Positions 36,583 to 44,335 of a DNA stretch of 64,000 nt are shown here, one piece after another. Made by a program: the position numbers and the translations under genes. The notes under the pieces are model-generated. The model saw nothing but the letters and a program-made list of their open reading frames with translations, was not told the origin of the DNA and did no database searches. Origin of the DNA: Frateuria hangzhouensis (GTDB taxonomy: Bacteria; Pseudomonadota; Gammaproteobacteria; Xanthomonadales; Rhodanobacteraceae); assembly GCF_026410505.1 (NCBI RefSeq), contig NZ_JAPMIU010000007.1, forward strand, positions 150,388-214,387. Reading direction: 5' to 3'. Numbering within the stretch: the stretch's first letter is position 1; every line of letters begins with the position of its first letter.

Positions 36583-37000
36583 TGTCGAACTTGGCCAGTT
36601 CGAACCCGCGTTGCTGATACTCGCGCCAGCGATCGCGCGAGCCGGTGCGCTCGGCCTTTTCGGCGGCCACCACTTCGAGCACGCGCTCGAAACGTCCCGC
36701 CGGACAGGTTTCGCGCAGGTTGATCAGCAGCGGCCGGTCCGCGGTGTCGATGCCCGGCGGAACGATCAGCACCGCGGTGCTGGCATCGTCATCGTCGCCG
36801 GCGAGCTGGTGCGGGATGAAGGCATCGGCATCGAAATCCCAGAGCAGTTCGTCGACCGCCTCGGCCTGCTCGAAATCGCGGGTAAGAATCAGCGTCGGCT
36901 GCTGTGCCGCGTAGGCGCGGCGCGTCAGCTCGCACACCAGCAGCAGCGGCTGCTCGCGGAATCGCGGTTTGTCGATCAGGTAGAAGTCGGCGCGGGGCAT
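36578..37000 (-). CDS. holC: DNA polymerase III subunit chi
   Basis: 140 residues. Chi links the clamp loader (through psi) to single-strand-binding protein. Features: ADFYLIDKPRFREQPLLLVC at the N-terminus, LWDFDADAFIPHQL in the middle, and LLINLRETCPAGRFERVLEVV towards the end, all typical of HolC. It lies downstream of pepA on the same strand with about 130 bases between them, the pepA-holC order common in gammaproteobacteria (there usually followed by valS). Confidence 0.92.
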   Translation of the reverse strand: MPRADFYLIDKPRFREQPLLLVCELTRRAYAAQQPTLILTRDFEQAEAVDELLWDFDADAFIPHQLAGDDDDASTAVLIVPPGIDTADRPLLINLRETCPAGRFERVLEVVAAEKAERTGSRDRWREYQQRGFELAKFDM

Positions 37001-37016
37001 TTGGGGGCAGGGAGTC

Positions 37017-37131
37017 GGGATTCGGGAGTCGGTGTTTAGGTTCGGCTTCGGCTTCGGGTTCGGGTTCGAGGTCCTGTTCGGAGCCGGCCGGCGGCGGCCG
37101 CCAGGCGCTGCTCTTGCGAATCCCGAATCCC
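37017..37131. repeat. Intergenic low-complexity region: inverted GGGATTCGGGA ends and TTCGGn tandem repeat
   Basis: GGGATTCGGGA at 37017-37027 has its exact reverse complement at 37121-37131. Between them lie five hexamers (TTCGGC twice, TTCGGG twice, TTCGAG; 37041-37070). It fills the pepA-holC gap. Confidence 0.7.
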
Positions 37132-37133
37132 GT

Positions 37134-38627
37134 TCAACCGACCCTATCGATCAGCCACTGCGCCAGCAGCGGCACCGGGCGCCCGGTGGCCAGGCCCTTG
37201 CGGCCCTCGTCCCATGCCGTGCCGGCGATGTCCAGGTGGGCCCAGCGCTGGCCCTCAGTGAAACGCGAAAGGAAGCAGGCGGCGGTAATCGCGCCGGCGC
37301 TCTTGCCGCCGATGTTGGCCACGTCGGCGAAGCCCGATTCCAGTTGCACCTGGTAGTCGTCCCACAACGGCAAGCGCCAGGCGCGGTCGAGCGCCTCCTC
37401 GCCGGCGTCGAGCAGCTCCGCGGCCAGGTCGTCGTGCTTGCTCATCAGGCCGGTGGCGTGCTTGCCCAGCGCCACGACGCAGGCGCCGGTAAGCGTGGCC
37501 GCGTCGACGATCGCCCTGGGCTGGTAGGTCTGCGCGGTCCAGGTCAGCGCGTCGCACAGGATCAGGCGGCCCTCGGCGTCGGTGTTGAGCACCTCGATGG
37601 TCAGGCCCGACAGGCTGGTGAGCACGTCGCTGGGACGATAGCTGTCGCCGTCGGGCATGTTCTCGGCCGAGGGCACCACGCAGACCAGGTTGAGCTTCAA
37701 GCCCATCTTCACCGCGGCGACGAACCCGCCGAGCACGCCGGCGGCGCCGCCCATGTCGAACTTCATCTCCTCCATGCCGGCGCCAGGCTTGAGGCTGATG
37801 CCGCCGGAGTCGAAGGTGATGCCCTTGCCGACGAAGGCATAAGGCTTGTCGCCAGCGTTGCCGCCGTTGTATTCCAGCGCGATCAGGCGGGGCTTGTTGA
37901 CTGAGCCGCGGCCCACCGCCAGCAGCGAGCCAAAGCCGAGCCTTTCCATTTCTTCGTGGTCGAGGATGCGGCAGTTGACGCTCTCGTTGTCGTCGGCGAA
38001 CGCCTGCGCGCGGGCCGCGATGTAGGACGGGTTGCAGATGTTCGGCGGCAGGTTGGCGAGCTCGCGGGCAAAGCGCACGCCTTCGGCGATCGCCAGCGCC
38101 TGGTCCAGGCCCGCCTGTGCGTCGTCGCCGGCGGCGAAGGCGACCGACGCCAGCTGCGGCTGCGCGCTCTTCTCGCGCGGCTTGAAGGTGGCGGTGTAGC
38201 GGTATGCCGCGTGGTCGGCGGCCAGCGCCGCGGTGCGCACGCGCCAGGCCGCGTCGCGGCCGGGCACGTCCACGTCGGTCAGGAACGACACCGCCGACTC
38301 GACCGGCAACTTGCCCAGCGCACGGGCGGCCTCCAGGTTGATCTTCTGGAAACGCGCCGCGTCGAAGTTTTTCTGCGCACCCAGGCCCACCACCAGCACG
38401 CGGCGCGCGGCCACGCCGGCCGGCGCGAACAGCACGGTGACGCTGCCGGCCTTGCCGGTCACGTCGCCGCTTTCCACCTGGCGCTTGATCGCACCTTCGC
38501 TGGCGCCGTCCACGCGGGCGGCGGCGCTGGTCAGCAGGCCGTTCTCGTAAACGCCCACGACAAGGCAAGGCGTCTCGACGGATTCGGGCGACGTGCTGGC
38601 CGCGACCAGACTGAACTGAAGCGTCAT
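37134..38627 (-). CDS. pepA: Leucyl aminopeptidase (M17)
   Basis: 497 residues. Two-metal cytosolic aminopeptidase; in E. coli PepA also binds DNA. The C-terminal catalytic domain has [17 protein letters not shown] (metal Lys/Asp), [10 protein letters not shown], and the family signature [14 protein letters not shown] (metal ligands Asp and Glu, catalytic Arg). The N-terminal domain is the usual macro-like fold. Divergent from lptF, the conserved pepA/lptFG arrangement. AGGA precedes the ATG at 38627. Confidence 0.96.
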   Translation of the reverse strand: MTLQFSLVAASTSPESVETPCLVVGVYENGLLTSAAARVDGASEGAIKRQVESGDVTGKAGSVTVLFAPAGVAARRVLVVGLGAQKNFDAARFQKINLEAARALGKLPVESAVSFLTDVDVPGRDAAWRVRTAALAADHAAYRYTATFKPREKSAQPQLASVAFAAGDDAQAGLDQALAIAEGVRFARELANLPPNICNPSYIAARAQAFADDNESVNCRILDHEEMERLGFGSLLAVGRGSVNKPRLIALEYNGGNAGDKPYAFVGKGITFDSGGISLKPGAGMEEMKFDMGGAAGVLGGFVAAVKMGLKLNLVCVVPSAENMPDGDSYRPSDVLTSLSGLTIEVLNTDAEGRLILCDALTWTAQTYQPRAIVDAATLTGACVVALGKHATGLMSKHDDLAAELLDAGEEALDRAWRLPLWDDYQVQLESGFADVANIGGKSAGAITAACFLSRFTEGQRWAHLDIAGTAWDEGRKGLATGRPVPLLAQWLIDRVG

Positions 38628-38718
38628 CGGATAGGTCCTGCGAGGTAAGAAACGGAGCGACCGGCTAGACTTGACGCTTCAGCGCCGGCCTGCGGTGCGA
38701 GACCCTCAATCCTATCGC

Positions 38719-39831
38719 ATGCTGAGCATCCTCGACCGATACTTCCTGCGCGAGCTGGCCCAGACCGTGGCGGCCACGGCGATCGTGCTGGTGGCGATCA
38801 TCACCGGCACCACCTTTGCCAAGGTGTTGCAGCAGGTCGCGGGCGGCAGCTTTCCGGCCAGCGTGATGTTCCCGGTGCTGGGCCTGCGCACGCTCGACGG
38901 GCTGACCAACCTGCTGCCGCTGGCCGGCTTCCTGGGCGTGATGATGGGCCTGGGCCGCATGTACCGCGAAAGCGAGATGCACGTGCTGGCCTCTTCGGGC
39001 ATGGGCCCGCGCGGGCTGCTCAAGCCGGTGGCGATCCTGGCCGGCGCCATCGTGCTGCTTACCGGCGTCGTTTCGCTGTGGCTGGGGCCGTGGGCCGTGC
39101 GTACGTCCGATGCGCTGGTGGCGGAGGCCAACCGCTCGGTGATCGCCGCGGGCCTGGACGCCGGCCGCTTCACCGAACTGCCGGGCAAGGGCGGCATCAT
39201 CTTCGTCGATTCGCTGAGCCGCGACGGCAGCTTGCTGGGCAAGACCTTCATTGCCACCGAGGGTGAGGACAACGACGGCGTGCGGCAGCTCAAGGTGGTC
39301 ACCGCCACCGGCGGGCAGCTCTACCAGGAGAGCAACGGCGAGGGCCGCTTCATGGCCCTGAGCAAGGGCTGGCAATACAAGATCCCGCTCGGCCGCGACG
39401 ACTGGTGGCGCATGCAGTACGCGCGCAACGACGTGGCCCTGTCGAGCGTGCAGGCCGACGAGGAAGAGGATCCGGCGCACTCGCAGGGCACCCTGGCGCT
39501 GGCCACGTCGGCCGCGCCCGATGCACGCGCCGAGTTCGCCTGGCGCATCCACGCGCCGCCGATGGCTTTCGTGCTGCTGATGCTGGCGCTGCCGCTGTCG
39601 CGCCAGAGTCCGCGCGAGCCGCGCTACGGACGCATCCTGCTGGCGCTGCTGGGCTTCTATTTCTATTACCTGCTGCTGGCGCTGGGGCGCGCGCAGATCG
39701 GCAAGGGCCATTGGGCCAATTCGATGCCGCTGCTGCTCGTGCACCTGCTGGCGCTGGCGCTGGCCGCGTGGCTGTTCTGGAAGCAGTACGCGCCGCGCAA
39801 GTCGCGCCGCGCGCCAAAGGCGGTGCCCTGA
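38719..39831 (+). CDS. lptF: LPS export ABC transporter permease LptF
   Basis: 370 residues from the ATG at 38719. Six-helix inner-membrane permease of the LptB2FGC complex that extracts lipopolysaccharide from the inner membrane. N-terminal ILDRYFLRELAQTVAATAIV is the typical lateral-gate helix; a periplasmic beta-jellyroll lies between helices 3 and 4 (about 130-265), and WRIHAPPMAFVLLMLALPLS opens the second membrane block. Overlaps lptG by one base (TGATG). Confidence 0.95.
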   Translation: MLSILDRYFLRELAQTVAATAIVLVAIITGTTFAKVLQQVAGGSFPASVMFPVLGLRTLDGLTNLLPLAGFLGVMMGLGRMYRESEMHVLASSGMGPRGLLKPVAILAGAIVLLTGVVSLWLGPWAVRTSDALVAEANRSVIAAGLDAGRFTELPGKGGIIFVDSLSRDGSLLGKTFIATEGEDNDGVRQLKVVTATGGQLYQESNGEGRFMALSKGWQYKIPLGRDDWWRMQYARNDVALSSVQADEEEDPAHSQGTLALATSAAPDARAEFAWRIHAPPMAFVLLMLALPLSRQSPREPRYGRILLALLGFYFYYLLLALGRAQIGKGHWANSMPLLLVHLLALALAAWLFWKQYAPRKSRRAPKAVP

Positions 39832-40928
39832 TGCGGCTGGCGATCAAGCGGGTCGACCGGCTGGTCGGCATGACCGTGCTCGGCTCGCTACTGACCACCT
39901 GGCTGGTGCTGACCGGCTTCGACGTGGTGACCCAGTTGCTGCGTCAGCTCGGTTTCGTGGGGCGCAACGGCTACACGACCTTCGACGCAGTCAGCTACGT
40001 GCTGGTGACGGTGCCGCGACGGCTGTACGAGTACTTCATCTTCGCCGCGGTGATCGGCGGCCTGATGGGGCTGGGCAGCCTGGCCGGCAATGGCGAACTG
40101 ACCGCGCTGCGCGCCGCCGGTATGTCGCGGCTACGCATCGCAGGGTCGGCGGCCGGCGTGGTGGCGGTGCTGATCGTGGGCGTCACCCTGCTGGGCGAGA
40201 CGGCCGCGCCTTGGGGCGACCAGAAGGCGCAGGCGATCCAGCTGCGCATGAAGGCCAACCACCTGGGGCTTTCCGGCAACACCGGCCTGTGGGCCAAGGA
40301 TGGCAACCGCATCGTCAACGCCAAGGCCACGCTGATCAAGCAGGTGCAAGGCCACAACGTGGTGCAGCTGGCCGACGTGCGGGTGTTCACGCTGACGCCT
40401 GATGGCCAGGTCAGCCGCTTCGACTGGGCGCAGTCGGCACAGAACGACGGTCGCCAGTGGGTGCTCGAGGGCGTGCGCACCACCACCGTCGACGCCAAGG
40501 GCACGCACACCTCCACCCAGGCGCACGAGCGCTGGGATTCGCGGCTCAACCCGCGCGTGCTGGAGCAATCGGTGATCCAGCCGCAGTACCTGCCCATGCG
40601 CGACCTGTACCGCAACATGGGCTACCTCGAGCGCAACGGGCAGAACCCGGGCATCTACGCAGTGACTTTCTGGGGCCGCGTACTGTATCCGTTGAACGCT
40701 CTGGTGCTGGTGCTGTGCGCGATGCCGTTCGCCTTCGGTGCGCTGCGCTCGGGCGGTCTGGGCAAGCGCATTTTCGTGGGCATCCTGCTGGCGATCGGCT
40801 GGTACTTCCTGCAGAAGGCGCTGGTGAATTTCGCCACCATCTATGGCGTGCCGCCGCTGCCGGCCAACCTGCTGCCGGCGTGCGTGCTGGCGTTGGGTGC
40901 GTGGCTGTACTTCCGCAGGCGCAACTGA
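39831..40928 (+). CDS. lptG: LPS export ABC transporter permease LptG
   Basis: 365 residues. Partner of LptF in the lipopolysaccharide export complex. Same architecture: N-terminal helices (VLGSLLTTWLVLTGFDVV), the GNGELTALRAAGMSRLRI coupling-helix region that contacts LptB, a periplasmic jellyroll (about 130-265) and three C-terminal helices (VLYPLNALVLVLCAMPFAFG onward). lptF and lptG are cotranscribed; the ATPase LptB is encoded elsewhere. Confidence 0.95.
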   Translation: MRLAIKRVDRLVGMTVLGSLLTTWLVLTGFDVVTQLLRQLGFVGRNGYTTFDAVSYVLVTVPRRLYEYFIFAAVIGGLMGLGSLAGNGELTALRAAGMSRLRIAGSAAGVVAVLIVGVTLLGETAAPWGDQKAQAIQLRMKANHLGLSGNTGLWAKDGNRIVNAKATLIKQVQGHNVVQLADVRVFTLTPDGQVSRFDWAQSAQNDGRQWVLEGVRTTTVDAKGTHTSTQAHERWDSRLNPRVLEQSVIQPQYLPMRDLYRNMGYLERNGQNPGIYAVTFWGRVLYPLNALVLVLCAMPFAFGALRSGGLGKRIFVGILLAIGWYFLQKALVNFATIYGVPPLPANLLPACVLALGAWLYFRRRN

Positions 40929-40974
40929 CGCTCCTGCCGGCGTTCCGGCCAGCGTCCAACCACAGGACATGGGC

Positions 40975-41442
40975 ATGAGCAAGCACACCGCCGAACTGAC
41001 TTGGGTCCGCGAGGGCCAGCCCTTCCTGGACAATCGCTACAGCCGCCGGCACATGGCACAGTTCGACGGCGGCGAACGGGTGCCGATGTCATCCTCGCCC
41101 GACGTGGTGCCGGCGCCGATGTCCGACCCTTCGGCGGTCGACCCCGAGGAAGCCTTCGTCGCCTCGCTGGCCAGCTGCCACATGCTGTGGTTCCTGGGAC
41201 TGGCGGCGCGCCAGGGTTTCCGCGTCGACAGCTACCGCGACGCGGCGGTCGGCACGATGGGCCGCGATGAGCGCAACCGCATCGCCATGCGGGAGGTACT
41301 GCTGCGCCCGCGCGTGGATTTCTCCGGCGAGGCGCTGCCCAGCCGCGAGCAGGTCGAACGACTGCACCACGATGCCCACGAGGCTTGCTTCCTGGCCAAC
41401 TCGGTCCGTTGCGAGGTGCGCTGCGAGCCGGTGTTCGGTTAG
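40975..41442 (+). CDS. OsmC/Ohr-family protein
   Basis: 155 residues from the ATG at 40975 (40969 also possible). OsmC-fold thiol peroxidases use two cysteines. Here ASLASCHMLWFLGLAARQGF carries the family Cys in the central helix, and HDAHEACFLANSVRCEV carries the second Cys in the position of the OsmC catalytic pair. It is therefore probably a functional organic hydroperoxide reductase. It marks the end of normal high-GC sequence; an AT-rich islet begins right after its stop. Confidence 0.85.
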   Translation: MSKHTAELTWVREGQPFLDNRYSRRHMAQFDGGERVPMSSSPDVVPAPMSDPSAVDPEEAFVASLASCHMLWFLGLAARQGFRVDSYRDAAVGTMGRDERNRIAMREVLLRPRVDFSGEALPSREQVERLHHDAHEACFLANSVRCEVRCEPVFG

Positions 41443-41588
41443 CCAACATGACAATCAACGGCTGGCTACTTCGCCCAATGAGTGAATGGTTAAGACAGTG
41501 GCAACTAGGCTTACTTGACGATATCAATAATTTACGAATCAATTCTCTGTGCCGCCTCACACATAGAGGCGCTCACAGGGGAAGAGTA

Positions 41589-42623
41589 ATGTCGTTGCCA
41601 AAGGGACGCTTGGCTCATATTCATCCGCCTTTGTCTCATATCATGTCGTATGGCGGTGACCGAAAACCGTCATCTTCACTCCTTGTGGCGAACCGGGCTT
41701 TCCATTGGCCGAATCATCGACGGCAGAAGAAAAGCGCCTCAGTCAAGCGGGTGATCCATTGGCTGGTGTGGCTGACGTTGTTGTGCGTGGTGGCAGCGCA
41801 GGCGGCCGAGACCACCACCTACGTGCTGACAGATGATCAGGGGACGGTGCTAGCAAAGACCGATGCACATGGAAATATTATCGCACGGTACGACTATCGA
41901 CCTTACGGAGCGCCAGTGTCTGGCTCGCTACCGGGTGGACCGGGCTATACCGGCCATGTGAATGACCCGGATTTGGGTCTCGTTTATATGCAGGCGCGAT
42001 ATTACGATCCGATAGGGCACATGTTGAGCGTGGACCCAATAAGATTGGCGCCAGGTAATATCTTCAAATTTAATCGGTACGCTTATGCCAACAATAATCC
42101 TAACCGGTTTATTGATCCGGATGGAAGGAACGTAGTAACGGCGCTCGGCGGTGTGGCGACCGAAACCTGGAATGCGCTTAATGGCCGGGGGTTCGATGGC
42201 CCAATGGTCATGGGCGCATTAGCGGATGGCTACAACGGCGAAGGGGACGGCTTTGCATCAGCTGCCTTTCAGGATGTAACTACGCTAGTTCCCACTGGCG
42301 CTTTGGCGGGGACGGCGATAAAGGTTTCGCGCCTTACTTATAAGGCAGTCAAGGTTGCTAATGTGGCGAGAGCTAATAAGATCGTTCACATTTTTTCTCA
42401 GTCAAGACACAATCTTGCGGGTCTTGCTAAGGCGCTTGGCGGCGAAGGTAAGGCTTTTAAAGCAATCGAGAAAGCCACAGGAAAAGCGGTAGACACATCG
42501 AAGGCGGGCAGGTTTGAGACGACCGTCAAGGTTGGCGGGGAACAGGTCACGGTGAGGGGTAGTGTTGTCGATGGCAAGGTTAAAATTGGCACGGCGTTCA
42601 TCAAGGAAGAGCTTAAAAGATGA
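41589..42623 (+). CDS. Short RHS-core protein with a probable polymorphic toxin C-terminus
   Basis: About 344 residues from the ATG at 41589 (GGGGAAG upstream; the frame is open from 41385, so a start at 41448 is possible). A basic segment and hydrophobic stretch (about 56-72, WLVWLTLLCVVAAQA) resemble a signal sequence. An RHS-associated core follows (about 75-180): YVLTDDQGTVLAKTDAHGNI, YDYRPYG, YMQARYYDP, then FIDPDGRN, where RHS cores normally end. The region after residue 181 is unrelated to the core; its last 80 residues (IVHIFSQSRHNL...VKIGTAFI) look like a small toxin domain, perhaps an RNase, with His267/His274 as candidates. Low GC. Overlaps the next gene as ATGA. Confidence 0.75.
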   Translation: MSLPKGRLAHIHPPLSHIMSYGGDRKPSSSLLVANRAFHWPNHRRQKKSASVKRVIHWLVWLTLLCVVAAQAAETTTYVLTDDQGTVLAKTDAHGNIIARYDYRPYGAPVSGSLPGGPGYTGHVNDPDLGLVYMQARYYDPIGHMLSVDPIRLAPGNIFKFNRYAYANNNPNRFIDPDGRNVVTALGGVATETWNALNGRGFDGPMVMGALADGYNGEGDGFASAAFQDVTTLVPTGALAGTAIKVSRLTYKAVKVANVARANKIVHIFSQSRHNLAGLAKALGGEGKAFKAIEKATGKAVDTSKAGRFETTVKVGGEQVTVRGSVVDGKVKIGTAFIKEELKR

Positions 42624-42982
42624 CCATCGACGTTTTGCCGAGCATTGAACGGGACGCCTTGATTTTGCTGCTTTCAGGCACCGACGCTACTTGCCGTGAG
42701 CTTCACTCTCAACTGGCGCATGTGGTCAAGGTTGAGAGGAACGAGACCGGTGCTGGGGTATATGCAGTATTTAGATTGGATGGCGATGTTAAATCTCTGA
42801 AGGATGGTGGAACGTTTCAGTTGTCAGGGGTGTTCGCTGTGAGCGAAAAGTGCGGTGAGATAGGTTTTCTGCTATACGTCAAAGACGGCTTGATTGATTG
42901 CTTGGAGGCGTATGTTTACGAGGATACCTATCCCCGTTATTCGGATTGTGATTTCAAGCTCGAGAGTGATCGCAAGAATTAA
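42620..42982 (+). CDS. Probable immunity protein for the adjacent RHS toxin
   Basis: 120 residues, starting inside the stop of the RHS gene (ATGA). It is acidic overall at the C-terminus (CLEAYVYEDTYPRYSDCDF), with no signal peptide or membrane helix, so it is cytosolic. No family is recognised with certainty. The assignment rests on position: a small gene directly after an RHS C-terminal domain, same strand, overlapping, sharing the islet's low GC. It would bind and block the toxin domain in the producing cell. Confidence 0.6.
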   Translation: MTIDVLPSIERDALILLLSGTDATCRELHSQLAHVVKVERNETGAGVYAVFRLDGDVKSLKDGGTFQLSGVFAVSEKCGEIGFLLYVKDGLIDCLEAYVYEDTYPRYSDCDFKLESDRKN

Positions 42983-43053
42983 GAGTTGGAATTAAGCTCC
43001 GCACGCTGCCGCTTCGGCGATATGATCGAATGCCGATTACTCGGGGCGCTGGC

Positions 43054-43773
43054 CTAACCGTCGTTGTCGCGCTGCGGGCGGCGCCGGTGGCGGGTGAAGT
43101 GGCCGATCAGCAGCGGCAACAGCGCGAGCAGGGCGATCGCGCCCAGCGGAAGCAGCACCTCGCGATGCATGAAAAGACCGACGCCGATGCGGTCGCTGTG
43201 CCTGAGCGCCTGGCCCAGTCCGGCGCCGATCGACGTCTCGAAGATCAGCGCCACGGTACCGCCCAGCCAGGTGGCGCCCAGGAACAGCCACAGCGGGCAG
43301 CGCAGCCAGGCCAGGCAGACGGTGATCAGGCCGAACGGCGCCACCGGGACGAAGCGCAGGAACAGCGTGTAGCTCACCGGATGGCGCTCGAAGCCGTGGT
43401 GCAGCCTGGCCACGAGCGCCGGCGGATGGCGGCTGCCGGCACCGAAGGCATAGCGGCTGGCCAGGAACAGGATCAGCGAGCCCAGGGTCAGGCCGACCGA
43501 GGAATACGTCGTCCCCTCGACCACGCCGAAGGCGAAACCGCCGGCAAAGATCACGATCACCGTGCCTGGGATACCGGTGGCCATCGCCAGCGTCAGCAGG
43601 CCGATATAGGCGAGCCGGCTGAGCCAGGGGTTGGCGGTGATCTGCGCGTGCAGCTCACCCTGGTGTGCCACCAGTTGCTCGGGATGGAGCCGGTCCAGCG
43701 CGCCGGAGGCGAACAGCACCAGGCCGGCGGCCACCAGCAACACCAGGGGCAGCGCGGCGCGCAGCCGGGTCAA
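43054..43773 (-). CDS. TVP38/TMEM64-family membrane protein (VTT/DedA superfamily)
   Basis: 239 residues from a TTG at 43773 that overlaps the stop of the deaminase (TTGA). Several membrane helices and the VTT/SNARE-associated domain core: ATGIPGTVIVIFAGGFAFG, then the conserved FLRFVPVAPFGLITVCLA (F/YLRLxPxxPF motif), followed by GATWLGGTVALIFETSIGAG. Relatives take part in lipid scrambling or membrane homeostasis; no specific substrate is known. Last gene of the glnS-deaminase-TVP38 operon. Confidence 0.85.
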   Translation of the reverse strand: MTRLRAALPLVLLVAAGLVLFASGALDRLHPEQLVAHQGELHAQITANPWLSRLAYIGLLTLAMATGIPGTVIVIFAGGFAFGVVEGTTYSSVGLTLGSLILFLASRYAFGAGSRHPPALVARLHHGFERHPVSYTLFLRFVPVAPFGLITVCLAWLRCPLWLFLGATWLGGTVALIFETSIGAGLGQALRHSDRIGVGLFMHREVLLPLGAIALLALLPLLIGHFTRHRRRPQRDNDG

Positions 43774-44333
43774 TAGTGCGCTCCGCCCTGGCCGTAACCG
43801 GCCAGCACCTCGCGCGCCTCGTCACGCAGGATGTCGCGGCGCACGGCAATGCCGCGGCGTTCGAGCTGGGCCACCCAATCGGCCGGCAGCGGGCCTTCGT
43901 CGAAGGTGGTGAGCGCCTCGACGTCCTCGCCGCGGGCGCCGATCAGCAACTCGTCGATGCCGGCCCACACGGTGGCGCCATAGCACTGGCAACAGGGCTG
44001 CGCGCTGGTGGCCAGGATGTAGCGGCCGTTGCCGTCCGCGTTGAGGCGGAAACTCGACAGCCGCTGCTGCGCCAGCATGTAGGCCATCATCTCCGCGTGC
44101 GCCACCGAGCAGGTCTGTGGCACCACGCGGTTGATGCCCGCGGCGACCAGCCGGCCGTCCTCGTGGAACACCGCCGCGCCGAACGGCCCGCCGTGGCTGC
44201 GCCTGACGTTCTGGCGCGCCAGCTCGATCGCCAGGCCCACGCGTTCCTCGTCGCCGAGGTAGCGCCGGCCGGTGTCGGCCACCTCGGCGACCCACGGCGG
44301 CAGGGTGAGATGGAGTTGCAGCGGCAGCAGCAT
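43770..44333 (-). CDS. Nucleoside/tRNA-adenosine deaminase-like protein (CDA fold)
   Basis: 187 residues from the ATG at 44333, two bases after the glnS stop. Zinc deaminase motifs: HAEMMAY (His ligand, catalytic Glu) and SAQPCCQCYGATVW (two Cys ligands). GGPFGAAVFHEDGRLVAAGIN is the preceding strand pair. These resemble guanine deaminase and TadA-like proteins; it is longer than TadA at the N-terminus, so a metabolic nucleobase deaminase is more likely. The substrate is not resolved. Cotranscribed with glnS. Confidence 0.82.
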   Translation of the reverse strand: MLLPLQLHLTLPPWVAEVADTGRRYLGDEERVGLAIELARQNVRRSHGGPFGAAVFHEDGRLVAAGINRVVPQTCSVAHAEMMAYMLAQQRLSSFRLNADGNGRYILATSAQPCCQCYGATVWAGIDELLIGARGEDVEALTTFDEGPLPADWVAQLERRGIAVRRDILRDEAREVLAGYGQGGAHY

Positions 44334-44335
44334 GC

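Noticed and set aside
37041..37070. Hexamer repeats as a CRISPR array
   Set aside because: The units are 6 bases long, contiguous and without spacers, and no cas gene is nearby.
41385..41588. RHS gene starting at 41385 or 41448
   Set aside because: 41385 lies inside the OsmC-family gene; 41448 has no good ribosome-binding site, while 41589 does. The 41448 start is not excluded.
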